From positions 1 through 64,000 of the forward strand of contig JAYZFP010000068.1 of NCBI GenBank assembly GCA_036336715.1: a stretch of DNA of 64,000 nucleotides, in the 5' to 3' direction. The notes under the pieces were generated by a model. That model ran no database searches and was not told the origin of the DNA. It saw only the letters and a program-made list of their open reading frames with translations. Both the position numbers and the translations under genes were made by a program. Positions 45,196-54,024 of the stretch are shown here, piece by piece. This DNA comes from JABAAE01 sp036336715. Its GTDB lineage: Bacteria > Planctomycetota > Planctomycetia > Pirellulales > Pirellulaceae. How positions within the stretch are numbered: the stretch's first letter is position 1; each line of letters opens with the position of its first letter.

Positions 45196-47220
45196 ATGCC
45201 ACGCCTCACAGTTTTTGCGTTCATGCTTTGCGTGGTCCCATTGACCTCACAGGCCCAGGATGTCCAGAAATCAACGACCAACCGGAACCTGGCTCGTTAT
45301 TTCGAGAGGGAAACAAAACAACTTGCCAGCAACTGCCTCGACGGAATCCAGACACTATCTGACTGGAAAAAACGTAAACAAGAGCTCCGGGCGCAGCTGC
45401 TGGAAATGCTGGGACTTTCTCCCCTGCCCCCGAAAACGGATCTTCAGACCGTTTACACGGGAACGACCGAACACCGGGATTTTATTGTCAGGAAAGTCCA
45501 CTTCCAGTCACGACCCGGACTTTACGTGACGGGCAACCTCTACCTGCCAAGGAACGTCAGCGGTCCCCTGCCGGCAGTCCTTTATGTCTGTGGGCATGGA
45601 CAGGTTCGCAAAAACGGAAAGAGCTACGGCAACAAGGTTCACTACCATCATCACGGAAGCTGGTTCGCACGCCAGGGCTATGTCTGCCTGACAATCGATA
45701 CGCTGCAGTTGGGCGAAATCGAGGGGATTCACCATGGTACTTACCGCGAAAAAATGTGGTGGTGGTTGAACCGCGGCTACACCCCGGCGGGGGTAGAAGC
45801 ATGGAATTGCATCCGGGCACTCGACCTGCTGGAGTCGCTTTCGCAGGTGGACGGGAAAAGACTGGGAGTCACCGGCAGGAGTGGGGGCGGAGCTTACAGC
45901 TGGTGGATCGCCGCTATCGACCAGCGGATCCGCTGTGCTGTCCCGGTTGCGGGCATCACCGATCTCGAAAACCATGTGGTGGATGGCTGTGTCGAGGGGC
46001 ACTGCGACTGCATGTTCATGGTCAACACCTACCGTTGGGATTACCCGATGGTGGCCGCTCTGGTTGCCCCCAGGCCACTCTTGATCAGCAATACCGACAG
46101 CGATGGAATTTTTCCGCTGGATGGTGTCTATCGCACTTTCAGAAAAGTCCGCCACATCTACCGCTTGCATGACGCGGAGGACAAGGTCGCACTCCATATC
46201 ACCGCCGGACCGCATAAGGACACACAGGAACTTCGGATACACGCTTTCCGCTGGTTCAACCATCACCTGAAGGGGGATGACGCACTGATCGGGATGCCCG
46301 CCGAAAAGTTTTTCCAGCCGGAACAGCTGAATGTCTTTGCGCAACTTCCGCTGGATCAGCAAAACACGAACATCCACGAGTCGTTTGTCGAGGCAGCGAC
46401 TTTCAGGGTCCCAGCCAGCCTGGCTGCCTGGAAAGAACAAAGTCGCCAACTTCAAAAAACGATCCGGGAAAAGTGCTTCCGGGGGCTGCCGGACACGGAT
46501 GCGGATCTTGAATTGACCCCCTCCACGCCACAGGGCAACCTGCAGCGATATACCTTCACCAGCCAACCCCATGTCCCCTTGAACCTGACCGTCCTCCGCG
46601 GTCGCCGCCCGGGCAACCGGTATCAGCTGGTCGTTTGCGACCAACAGGAGCAGGTACTGCTCGATCAACCGGACCGGTTGCTTGACCGGCTTCCGTCCGA
46701 ACCAGGCGGTCCATTCCGTTCGCTGGATGACTACCTCGAAAGAACGGGTAACACGATTGTCCTGTTTACTCCCCGTGGCATCGGAAAAAACAGTTGGCAG
46801 GGTGACGCCAGATTCCAGACACAGACACGGCGCCGCTTTTACCTGCTGGGACAGACTGCCGACACCATGCGGGTCTATGACATCAAGCGGGCTGTACAGG
46901 CCATCGTCAGCATTCACGGCAACCGGCAGGCCCGGCCACGCACTGAAATCAGCGCCAGCGGCTGGATGGCGATCAACGCCGTCTATGCCTCGCTGCTCTG
47001 CGAGGTTGACCACCTTTACCTGGAGCAACCGGTGGCCAGTCACCGTGAGGGCCCTTTTTACCTGAACGTGCGGCGGGTTCTGGACGTTCCCCAGGCAGTC
47101 GCCCTGGCCGCCGAAAAATCGGCAATCACCATTCGCAGTCGACAAGCCGCAGCTTTCGAATTTGCCCACCGGACGGCCCGGCTGGGAGGAAGAAAATCCC
47201 GTCTTGAATTCATTGAATAG
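45196..47220 (+). CDS. Secreted acetylxylan-esterase-like alpha/beta hydrolase
   Basis: This 674-residue protein has a signal peptide (LTVFAFMLCVVPLTSQAQ). The first half is an alpha/beta hydrolase of the acetyl xylan esterase/dienelactone hydrolase group, with nucleophile Ser229 in GRSGGG, a likely acid in NTDSDGIFP and a histidine in TAGPHKDTQ. The second half (about 450-674) looks like a second, degenerate hydrolase-like domain without a clear G-x-S-x-G. This architecture is common in planctomycetes and is tied to polysaccharide deacetylation. I choose ATG 45196 over GTG 45169 because only the former gives a clean signal peptide. The nitrilase gene follows after 24 nt. Confidence 0.85.
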   Translation: MPRLTVFAFMLCVVPLTSQAQDVQKSTTNRNLARYFERETKQLASNCLDGIQTLSDWKKRKQELRAQLLEMLGLSPLPPKTDLQTVYTGTTEHRDFIVRKVHFQSRPGLYVTGNLYLPRNVSGPLPAVLYVCGHGQVRKNGKSYGNKVHYHHHGSWFARQGYVCLTIDTLQLGEIEGIHHGTYREKMWWWLNRGYTPAGVEAWNCIRALDLLESLSQVDGKRLGVTGRSGGGAYSWWIAAIDQRIRCAVPVAGITDLENHVVDGCVEGHCDCMFMVNTYRWDYPMVAALVAPRPLLISNTDSDGIFPLDGVYRTFRKVRHIYRLHDAEDKVALHITAGPHKDTQELRIHAFRWFNHHLKGDDALIGMPAEKFFQPEQLNVFAQLPLDQQNTNIHESFVEAATFRVPASLAAWKEQSRQLQKTIREKCFRGLPDTDADLELTPSTPQGNLQRYTFTSQPHVPLNLTVLRGRRPGNRYQLVVCDQQEQVLLDQPDRLLDRLPSEPGGPFRSLDDYLERTGNTIVLFTPRGIGKNSWQGDARFQTQTRRRFYLLGQTADTMRVYDIKRAVQAIVSIHGNRQARPRTEISASGWMAINAVYASLLCEVDHLYLEQPVASHREGPFYLNVRRVLDVPQAVALAAEKSAITIRSRQAAAFEFAHRTARLGGRKSRLEFIE

Positions 47221-47244
47221 CCGGCCCCTGCCGGTGGAAAACCG

Positions 47245-48207
47245 ATGAGAGAGATCCGCATCGCCACGGCCCAGTTCGAAAACCGGGACAACCAGAAGGA
47301 ATTCAATCTCGACCGGATCGATGCCCTGACCCGAAGGGCGGTCGAGCAGGGAGCCGAGATCGTCAGTTTTCACGAATGCTGCATCCCCGCCTACTCATGG
47401 GTTCAACCGCTGACACTGAAAGAGCTGCAGGCAGTTGCCGAACCGGTCCCCGAGGGGCCGTCCACCCAGAGACTGATCCGGATGGCGAGGGAATACTCGA
47501 CTGTCATCATGGCGGGCCTGTTTGAACGGGATGAGCAGGGCAGGGTTTTCAACTGCTACGTGACCGTGTCGGCGGACGGTTTTTTAACGCGCTACCGAAA
47601 GCTGCATTCCTTTGTCAACCCGCACCTGACGCCTGGCAACCAGTACAACGTGATCGAGCTGCTGGGTTGCAAAATCGGTTTTTTGATCTGTTACGACAAC
47701 AACCTGCCTGAAAACGTCCGCATCACCAGCATGATGGGAGCCGAGATCATTTTCATGCCCCATGTGACCTGCGGGCTCCCCTCGACCATGCCGGGTCGTG
47801 GCACGATCGACCGTTCGCTTTGGGAAAACCGCCACCGGGATCCGGTTCGCCTGAGGCAGGAATTCCGGGGCCCCAAGGGACGGGAGTGGTTGATGCGATG
47901 GTTACCGGCCCGGGCTTGGGAAAATGGCGTCTACGCAGTCTTCAGCAATCCGGTCGGCTGGGACTATGAAAATGTCAAACCGGGCCTGGCGATGGTCCTG
48001 GACCCGTTCGGCGAAGTACTGTCTGAATCCCACTCCCTGGAGGATGACGTGGTGGTAGCGACACTGACTCCGGAAAAACTGGAGCTCGCCTCGGGTCAAC
48101 GCTATCGCCGCGCCAGGCGACCTGAACTTTACGGCAAACTGGTCGAGCCGCAGGAGTCCATTACCGAACCCGGTTGGGAGATCGGGTCGGAACAAAAATC
48201 GACCTGA
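47245..48207 (+). CDS. Carbon-nitrogen hydrolase (nitrilase superfamily)
   Basis: This 320-residue cytoplasmic enzyme has the Glu-Lys-Cys triad of the superfamily: E44 (IVSFHECC), K119 (RYRKLHSF) and C149 (FLICYDNN). It should hydrolyse or condense non-peptide C-N bonds such as amides or ureido groups. It begins 24 nt after the esterase gene and is probably in the same transcript. The surrounding residues do not match the N-carbamoylputrescine amidohydrolase subgroup well, so I do not assign it to the agmatine pathway. Substrate unknown. Confidence 0.92.
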   Translation: MREIRIATAQFENRDNQKEFNLDRIDALTRRAVEQGAEIVSFHECCIPAYSWVQPLTLKELQAVAEPVPEGPSTQRLIRMAREYSTVIMAGLFERDEQGRVFNCYVTVSADGFLTRYRKLHSFVNPHLTPGNQYNVIELLGCKIGFLICYDNNLPENVRITSMMGAEIIFMPHVTCGLPSTMPGRGTIDRSLWENRHRDPVRLRQEFRGPKGREWLMRWLPARAWENGVYAVFSNPVGWDYENVKPGLAMVLDPFGEVLSESHSLEDDVVVATLTPEKLELASGQRYRRARRPELYGKLVEPQESITEPGWEIGSEQKST

Positions 48208-48329
48208 AACCGGGACCAAAAGATCCAGGCATTTTCCTGGCAGGCAAGTCAGCCGATCGCGAAAACCGGCTTGCGAAGGCAACCGGGGGAAAGTCCGACT
48301 TTCAGCAATCCGATCCGCCCTGCAGGATC

Positions 48330-49193
48330 TCAGGAGAGCTCGGCGCCCAGGTCATAAATCTGCTCGGCATCCAACACAAGGTCGTTGGCCGTAAACAGGC
48401 GTTGCAGGCAGGTTTTGTGGATCTTCATCTTCAAACCGCCCACACCGATCGCCCCGTACCCAACCACTCCATCGTTTTCAGCACCGGCAGCCATCACCTC
48501 CACACCCGGAATCCCGGTCGGCGGCACCGCGTTAAGATCCACCAGGACTTTCCGGTTTTCCAGCAACTGCAGTTGTTCAGACGAAATCAACTCAATTCCG
48601 GCCGCTCCTGCTGCAAACAGCACATCCACCTCGGAAAGCTGCCCTGGCCAGGCCGTATCGGAGGTCGAAAACGGCTGCAGTTTCCAGGATTCGTCCTGCT
48701 CCTGCAGTGACTTGCAGACTGCCTCGCTCCGCGAAAGCTGGCGGGATCCTATCCAGACCCGACCGCCTTTCCTGGCAACCAGGCGGGCAATCCGCTGTCC
48801 TACCGGACCGGTTCCCCCCAGGATGCCGACACTGCAACCGGCAAGCTCCAGGTGCTTTTCGGCACACAGCACAGCCGCGGCCGCGGTAGTATTGGAACCG
48901 TTTGAGTCCAACATCACCGAAACACGCATGGGACCGAAAAAGGTTTTCCGAATGCGGCTCAGTATTTCTTCCCCCCGGCTGACATCCTGACCACCCACGA
49001 AGATCGCAGTATTTTTCAAATCCGCAGGCCCTCGGGTAAAAATGGCTCCATGGACCAACCCCTCCACTTCGGTAGCTTCTACCAGCTGATGCCGGAACAG
49101 CTGGTCGATTCCCGAGTCGACCGCCACCACGGAATCGAAAACGCTTGAGTGTTTGTCCGGATCAAGTTGAATCAGAATTTTTGGTTTGGACAT
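48330..49193 (-). CDS. mtdB: NAD(P)-dependent methylenetetrahydromethanopterin dehydrogenase
   Basis: This 287-residue protein matches the MtdA/MtdB family that oxidises methylene-tetrahydromethanopterin to the methenyl form in cofactor-linked formaldehyde oxidation. The typical start KPKILIQLDPDKHSSVFDSVVAVDSG and DSNGSNTTAAAAV are present, as is the Rossmann motif GGTGPVGQRIA. The start is ATG 49193, with AGGGTG at about 9 nt; upstream in-frame codons to 49313 are not family-like. fae lies immediately upstream on the same strand with a 155-nt gap. The pair is the expected formaldehyde-handling module of planctomycetes. MtdB rather than MtdA is inferred from the lineage. Confidence 0.92.
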   Translation of the reverse strand: MSKPKILIQLDPDKHSSVFDSVVAVDSGIDQLFRHQLVEATEVEGLVHGAIFTRGPADLKNTAIFVGGQDVSRGEEILSRIRKTFFGPMRVSVMLDSNGSNTTAAAAVLCAEKHLELAGCSVGILGGTGPVGQRIARLVARKGGRVWIGSRQLSRSEAVCKSLQEQDESWKLQPFSTSDTAWPGQLSEVDVLFAAGAAGIELISSEQLQLLENRKVLVDLNAVPPTGIPGVEVMAAGAENDGVVGYGAIGVGGLKMKIHKTCLQRLFTANDLVLDAEQIYDLGAELS

Positions 49194-49348
49194 GGTAAAG
49201 GCACCCTGCTGTACCTGAAAGGGAAACGTGCGGCGGTCAAGAAACAAAAAACCGAAAAAAAAGCCCGACACCTGGTCGAGCTTTGATTGTTCATGCCGCT
49301 CCCGGGATCCCAACAGCAGCAGAGCCCGGATGCGATGGAATGTGCGGA

Positions 49349-49849
49349 CTACTCGAAACCCTTGAAGGGATGAGCTGCGTTGTCCTTGCCAGCGATCATT
49401 TCAGCAGCGCTGGGCTCGCTTTTCATGGCCCGTTCAATCGAAAGCTTGGTCGCTTCGTAGTTGAAATCGTAAATCTTCTTGTTGTCTTCAGCAGCCTTGT
49501 GAATGAAGACACCGCATACGATGACCAGGTCTTCACACTGGTCCTGGGGAATCACACCATCGGCAACCGAGTCGGCAACCGCCTTGGCTACGGCAGCCTG
49601 GGCAGGACCAAACATCTGAACCGCTTGGTTGATGTTGTCCATGGTGAACTTGGTGATCATGACGGTCGCTGGCTTGACAGCCAGGTTGGGCTCAAGAACT
49701 GCCAGCAGGTTGGTGTGTCCCTTGCTTTGCGTTGCGAGGGCACTCGCAAAAGCGTTGCCTACCGGTCCAGCCTTGTCTCCGATCAGAAGATCGATGTGAG
49801 CGACTTCGTTGCCATCACCGCACAATGCTTCGCCAATGTACATTGACAT
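49349..49849 (-). CDS. fae: Formaldehyde-activating enzyme
   Basis: This 166-residue enzyme condenses formaldehyde with tetrahydromethanopterin in the cytoplasm. The catalytic histidine is H18 in EVAHIDLLIG, and GPVGNAFASAL, QSKGHTNLLAVLEPNL and KPATVMITKFTM are family signatures. The length is exactly standard. The start at 49849 has GGAG 8 nt upstream; an ATG two codons later is possible. The leader contains a 16-bp tandem duplication (49877-49908). It forms a unit with mtdB and is divergent from the ATP-grasp gene. Confidence 0.97.
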   Translation of the reverse strand: MSMYIGEALCGDGNEVAHIDLLIGDKAGPVGNAFASALATQSKGHTNLLAVLEPNLAVKPATVMITKFTMDNINQAVQMFGPAQAAVAKAVADSVADGVIPQDQCEDLVIVCGVFIHKAAEDNKKIYDFNYEATKLSIERAMKSEPSAAEMIAGKDNAAHPFKGFE

Positions 49850-50307
49850 AATGGTTTCTCCATGAAGTGGTTAAAGTTTGCGAGTCATTGAATTTGCGAG
49901 TTATTGAAACTGCCGTGGCCATCAACATGACTGGCCAAAAGCCAGGCCCCGCTTTCAAATTCTGTATGGGGGATTCGGTTCGAGCGATTCAGCTCGGGGG
50001 CCGCAGCGGCCCATGATTCCGGGATTTTTGCGGAAATTGCCGACTGCAAGTGTCGTCGACCCCCTAGTAAGTATAAAAAGGTATCAGACGGGCCGAAGGG
50101 CAGCAAGATACCGGCAAGCGGTTGAATCGCACACCCTGCCAGACCCTCCGCCAAACCGGTAGACGATCCATTCCCGGGACGGCAGGCAGCGTCCCGGAGC
50201 TTTTTAACGCCCCAGGTGGTATGCACGGGGTTCCAGGCGTCCAAGGCCACCGCCCTCATTCTTTTGGCGGTTCTCACCAATTCCCGCAGGAAATTTTACC
50301 CCAGCCA
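49850..50307. other. Divergent upstream region of fae and the ATP-grasp gene
   Basis: This 458-nt region separates fae (minus) from the ATP-grasp gene (plus) and should hold both promoters. It contains the 16-bp tandem duplication near fae. An A/T-rich spot (TATAAAAA, about 50073) stands out, but I cannot define a promoter. A minus-strand frame of 131 codons spans much of it, but its composition is unlike the neighbouring proteins and it has no recognisable domain. Confidence 0.45.
49877..49908. repeat. Two tandem copies of a 16-bp unit in the fae leader
   Basis: TTTGCGAGTCATTGAA (49877-49892) is followed directly by TTTGCGAGTTATTGAA (49893-49908), with one base different. It lies 28-59 nt upstream of the fae start codon. 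Confidence 0.9.
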
Positions 50308-51537
50308 ATGAAAAAAAGTCTGTTCGTCTTCGGAGCGTCCGCACGCGGTATCCTGCAAAGTGCCGTGAAGGCCGGGTACCAGGTCTCGGCAGCAGACCTG
50401 TTTGCGGACCGGGACTCAGAAAAGTTGGCCCGCATTTTTTTGGTGAAAAGAAACCCGGATGACTTTGTCGACGCTTTGCATCAATCGGAATGCCAATACT
50501 CGATGTATACCGGTGGCCCGGAAAACCATCCCCGGATCGTGAAGCGGATTGAACAGAAAAGCCGCCTGTTGGGCAATGGGTCAGCAGTGCTGACCAGGTT
50601 GATGGACCGGAAGTCACTTTTCAGGTTGATTCGGAAAACCGGTTTCAACACCCCGGAAAGCATTTTTCAAGGTCAGCAACGGCCGGTAAATCGGCCCGCG
50701 ACGGAATGGCTGGTCAAACCCTTTCGCTCGGCGGGCGGACAGGGAATCCGGCGTCTGGACGTTCTGGAAGAAACTGAAAAAAGCGGGGATCTCCCATCAA
50801 CGGATTCGGGTCCAGAGAATGAAACCTACCTGCAAAAGTACCTGGAGGGTCCAATCGTGACCGCCAACTGCCTGGCTTGGCGTGGAGAGAACGGGAAACC
50901 AACGTGCCGCACCCTGGGTATTTGCCTTCAGTTGAATGGTGATTCACGCTTCAACGCTCCCGGTTTCACGTATTGCGGCTCGGTTCATCCGTTTCCGCTG
51001 CCTGCGAAACAACAGGACGAAATCGGGGCGATCGGTCGACTGCTGACCAGGCACTATGGCCTGCTTGGCCTGTTCAATCTGGATTTCGTTCTCGCCGATG
51101 GACAGCTCCATTTCCTGGAGATCAACCCCCGCTATTCGGCCTCAATGGAGCTGCTGGAACGGATTTCAGGCGATAACCTGTTCGAGCTACAGCTTGCCGC
51201 CTGCTGCAGTCCGGGCAGCGGGCTGGATCACCAACTGGATCAAGCCTGCGGCAACCGGTTGCCAGGAAAAATCCTGGGTAAAGCCATCTGGTACGCGAAT
51301 CGGAACCTTGTGGTGGATCCCGCCTTCTGTGACTTTGCCGAACGACAGGTTGATGAGGAGGGGCTGCCAATCCTCTCGGACATTCCCCTGCCGCACAGCC
51401 GGATCGAGGCAGGTTCACCGGTTTTCACCGTCTTTGCGACCACCGGGGATCCTGACCAGATGGCTGAAAAGCTGCGCCAAACCGCTACAATATTTGACTC
51501 GCGAATTGAATCCGCTGATTCCCATCCCAACGTTTGA
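50308..51537 (+). CDS. ATP-grasp family ligase
   Basis: This 409-residue protein has an N-terminal Rossmann-like start (KKSLFVFGASARGILQSA). An ATP-grasp core follows, with WLVKPFRSAGGQGI (nucleotide-binding lysine and glycine loop) and the metal-binding end LHFLEINPRYSASMELLE. ATP-grasp enzymes join a carboxylate to an amine or thiol with ATP. It sits next to fae and mtdB. In methylotrophs an ATP-grasp gene known as orfY lies in the tetrahydromethanopterin cluster, so a role in making a C1-carrier cofactor is a reasonable inference, not proof. The start at ATG 50308 lacks a close ribosome binding site; the region upstream to 50122 is open but not family-like. The creatininase-family gene starts 17 nt later. 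Confidence 0.85.
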   Translation: MKKSLFVFGASARGILQSAVKAGYQVSAADLFADRDSEKLARIFLVKRNPDDFVDALHQSECQYSMYTGGPENHPRIVKRIEQKSRLLGNGSAVLTRLMDRKSLFRLIRKTGFNTPESIFQGQQRPVNRPATEWLVKPFRSAGGQGIRRLDVLEETEKSGDLPSTDSGPENETYLQKYLEGPIVTANCLAWRGENGKPTCRTLGICLQLNGDSRFNAPGFTYCGSVHPFPLPAKQQDEIGAIGRLLTRHYGLLGLFNLDFVLADGQLHFLEINPRYSASMELLERISGDNLFELQLAACCSPGSGLDHQLDQACGNRLPGKILGKAIWYANRNLVVDPAFCDFAERQVDEEGLPILSDIPLPHSRIEAGSPVFTVFATTGDPDQMAEKLRQTATIFDSRIESADSHPNV

Positions 51538-51553
51538 AGCCCCCCAAAAACAG

Positions 51554-52357
51554 ATGACCGAATCTTTCCGACCCTGGATCCTTGCTGAAACCCATTACGG
51601 ATACATCAAACAAAATCCCTACGAGGTAGCGGTCCTCCCCCTCGGCGCGACCGAACCGCACAACCTGCACCTCCCCTACGGGACCGATCTTTTCGAGGGA
51701 ACCCTGATCGGCGAAAAAGTTTGCGAAGCCGCACACCTGCAGGGCGGTAATGTGGTACTGCTGCCCACGGTACCCTACGGCACCGAAACCAACATGGTCG
51801 AGTTCCCCCTGGCAATGAACCTGAACCCTTCCACGCTGACGCACGTGATTGCGGACCTGGTTGAGTCCTGTGTCGAGAGCGGTATCCAGAAGGTCGTCCT
51901 TCTGAACAGCCATGGGGGCAACGATTTCAAACCCGTGCTGCGGGAACTATGCAATGAAACCGAGGCTCACCTGTTCCTCTGTGACTGGTTTCGCTGCATT
52001 GGTGACGAGTATTTCAACATCTTTGAACACGACGAGGATCATGCAGGTGAGATGGAGACTTCTTTTGCCCTGAAATATTTCCCTGGACTGGTCGCCAGGA
52101 ATGAGGATGGCTCACTGGCGGCCGACGACGGCACCCGAACTCCCCTGAGGTTCGAAGCACTGCAGAAGGGTTGGGTTTCCCTCACACGGCCCTGGCACCT
52201 GCTGACCTCCAATTCCGGCAGCGGCTACCCGCATGCCGCCACGGCCGAAAAGGGCGAAAAACTGATGAACCTCGTGGTGGAGCGACTGGCGTCCTTCCTT
52301 GTAGAACTCTCCAGTGCCGAAATCGATGAGAACTTTCCTTTCGAGGCTCCGTCCTAG
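51554..52357 (+). CDS. Creatininase family amidohydrolase
   Basis: This 267-residue protein has the metal ligands of the creatininase fold at the classic spacing: E34, H36 and D45 in LPLGATEPHNLHLPYGTD, and H120 in NSHGGN. A further acidic/histidine cluster lies in DEDHAGEMETS (161-170). The family contains creatininases and also deformylases and peptidases acting on cofactor precursors (for example ArfB and MftE). It is probably co-transcribed with the ATP-grasp gene (17-nt gap), which suggests a shared biosynthetic pathway. Its stop shares the CTAG tetranucleotide with the convergent ClpP-like gene. Confidence 0.92.
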   Translation: MTESFRPWILAETHYGYIKQNPYEVAVLPLGATEPHNLHLPYGTDLFEGTLIGEKVCEAAHLQGGNVVLLPTVPYGTETNMVEFPLAMNLNPSTLTHVIADLVESCVESGIQKVVLLNSHGGNDFKPVLRELCNETEAHLFLCDWFRCIGDEYFNIFEHDEDHAGEMETSFALKYFPGLVARNEDGSLAADDGTRTPLRFEALQKGWVSLTRPWHLLTSNSGSGYPHAATAEKGEKLMNLVVERLASFLVELSSAEIDENFPFEAPS

Positions 52358-52980
52358 GAAATCGGTTGAGGCGGTTCCAGCTCCAGTCTTTCCGCCAGGC
52401 CGGCTTGTATCAGCTCTCTTCCGGAGACGTATTTTCCCGGATGCGTCCAACTTTTCAGCAGGTCCTCGGGAATGCCCAGAAATCGGGCCAGCAGTTCGTC
52501 CATTCTCTTTTCAAGTTGGGAAAAGTGCCTGGTCCATTCGGTCGCCTCGACCAGTTGGACACTCTCTTCACTCTGCCATTTCATGGGATGAAAAAGGCAG
52601 AAACTGTACTCGGTCACCAAACGCCGACTGCAAGCCGCGAAAGGCCAGAGGGCCGCTGAAGAACATTCGCCCGTGACCAGGCCAGTCGCGTTCAGCTTGC
52701 GGGCTGAAATCAGGGTCAGGAGAGAAACCGCGGAATAGGCCGATCCGCCGGGACAATTGAATATCAACGTGCATTCACCCCCCACTGGAACTTCCAGCAG
52801 GGCCTGGCTGACCTCTTTTTCACAATCTCCCAGGTCACCCACGATGGCGATTTCAGGCGTCGGTTCCTCGGATTCATTCTCCGGACTGGCAGGCAGCTGG
52901 CTCACAGGTTTTCCATCCGTTTGAAGCAGGTTTCGTCGGGGTGGCAGCGGTTCCCGCCCGGCCGCGGGAAAAACCAACAC
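52354..52980 (-). CDS. ClpP/crotonase-fold serine protease-like protein
   Basis: This 208-residue protein has a Pro/Glu-rich N-terminus of about 45 residues and a ClpP-like core: NCPGGSAYSA (oxyanion/substrate loop), TGECSSAALWPFAA with candidate nucleophile Ser107 or Ser108, and FCLFHPM with His131 at the expected position. The third triad residue (Asp in ClpP) is not apparent in the segment WTHPGKYVSGRELIQAGLA, which is otherwise the equivalent C-terminal part. It may be catalytically weak or use another residue. The start is GTG 52980. Its stop codon overlaps the creatininase stop. No Clp ATPase is nearby. Confidence 0.75.
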   Translation of the reverse strand: MLVFPAAGREPLPPRRNLLQTDGKPVSQLPASPENESEEPTPEIAIVGDLGDCEKEVSQALLEVPVGGECTLIFNCPGGSAYSAVSLLTLISARKLNATGLVTGECSSAALWPFAACSRRLVTEYSFCLFHPMKWQSEESVQLVEATEWTRHFSQLEKRMDELLARFLGIPEDLLKSWTHPGKYVSGRELIQAGLAERLELEPPQPIS

Positions 52981-53059
52981 GATTTTCAGCAGATCGTTAT
53001 AATGGATCAGGTGTAAAGAAAGAACCTAGAAGCAACCGGATCAAGAGTCGCAACAGGCA

Positions 53060-53971
53060 ATGGGTATCAGATTTCTCTGCGATGCGTGTGGAAAAAAACT
53101 GAACATCAAGGAGGACCTCGCTGGCAAAAAGGGGCGCTGCCCCAAATGCAATGCCAGGATTGAAATCCCCACCGAATCCACCCTCGACGAAGGTTCGACA
53201 GGCCGAAATCCTGAAGAACAGAAAACGGGAGTGCCCCATCCGGCACCGGAAGCCACCGTTGAAACGGGGGCAGACGGCAGCCCCCCGTCAAGGGATACCG
53301 GACAGCCGGGTCATCCGTCCGAAGTGAAGCCGGACGGTGGCCCGACAACCCCTTCGGCGGCCGACGATGCTCCGCCCTCGCCGCCACCCTTGCCACCCGG
53401 GATGGACTCAGAGGCTGAAGATACGGCGTCTGAAACGACCCCAAAGGACGTCTTTTCGGAAAACCCGGCGGCCAAATGGTACGTGCGTCCGAGTTCGGGT
53501 GGGCAGTTTGGACCGGCAGAGTCCGATGTGATGAAAAACTGGTTGAAAGAAGGTCGCGTGGGCAAGGACAGCCTGGTCTGGTGTGAGGGGTGGGACGACT
53601 GGCAAAACGCCGCAGAGATCTTCGAGGCAGAATTGCAACTGCCACCCGGGGAACCCGAAACCCCGCACGTACCGCCCACCCAGGTCGGGCAGGCCGCGAA
53701 TCCCTCATCCGTGGCAGCCCCCACGGAAAATCCCGGACAACGGATAATGAATCACCAGCTGAAGCGACGCCGTGCCAAAACCATGGGTATCCTGCTGGTG
53801 GTTGGACTGGCCATTGTCAGTATCACGCTGGCGGTGGTGCTGTTTTTCGTTGTCAGTGGCAACCGCAACCGGGAAAAGAATCAGGACAAAAAGGAGTCCG
53901 CCAGCCTTTCTTTTGAAGGTCACAAAAATCATAATCCAACCTGCATAATGAAACCCGGGACACGCTGCTGA
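53060..53971 (+). CDS. Zinc-ribbon / GYF_2 domain membrane protein
   Basis: This 303-residue protein starts with a zinc ribbon (C7-x2-C10 and C27-x2-C30, typical of planctomycete proteins). A Pro/Glu-rich disordered linker follows (about 40-135), then a GYF_2 domain (about 138-190: WYVRPSSGGQFGPAES ... VWCEGWDDWQ) and one membrane segment (TMGILLVVGLAIVSITLAVVLFFVV, 241-265 or so). The C-terminus after the membrane is short and charged. GYF_2 domains are thought to bind proline-rich peptides. The cytoplasmic domains come before the membrane anchor. Function unknown. Confidence 0.83.
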   Translation: MGIRFLCDACGKKLNIKEDLAGKKGRCPKCNARIEIPTESTLDEGSTGRNPEEQKTGVPHPAPEATVETGADGSPPSRDTGQPGHPSEVKPDGGPTTPSAADDAPPSPPPLPPGMDSEAEDTASETTPKDVFSENPAAKWYVRPSSGGQFGPAESDVMKNWLKEGRVGKDSLVWCEGWDDWQNAAEIFEAELQLPPGEPETPHVPPTQVGQAANPSSVAAPTENPGQRIMNHQLKRRRAKTMGILLVVGLAIVSITLAVVLFFVVSGNRNREKNQDKKESASLSFEGHKNHNPTCIMKPGTRC

Positions 53972-54024
53972 TTCAGGTGGTGAATCCCCGCATTTAATAC
54001 TGATTAAAATCCAAAGGAACCAAG

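Noticed and set aside
47245..48207. Nitrilase gene as the N-carbamoylputrescine amidohydrolase partner of the agmatine deiminase
   Set aside because: The triad is present, but the flanking motifs differ from that subgroup and the genes are 7 kb apart in different transcripts.
49885..50280. 131-codon minus-strand frame in the fae/ATP-grasp divergent region
   Set aside because: No domain, atypical composition, and it covers the region where promoters of both neighbours are expected.
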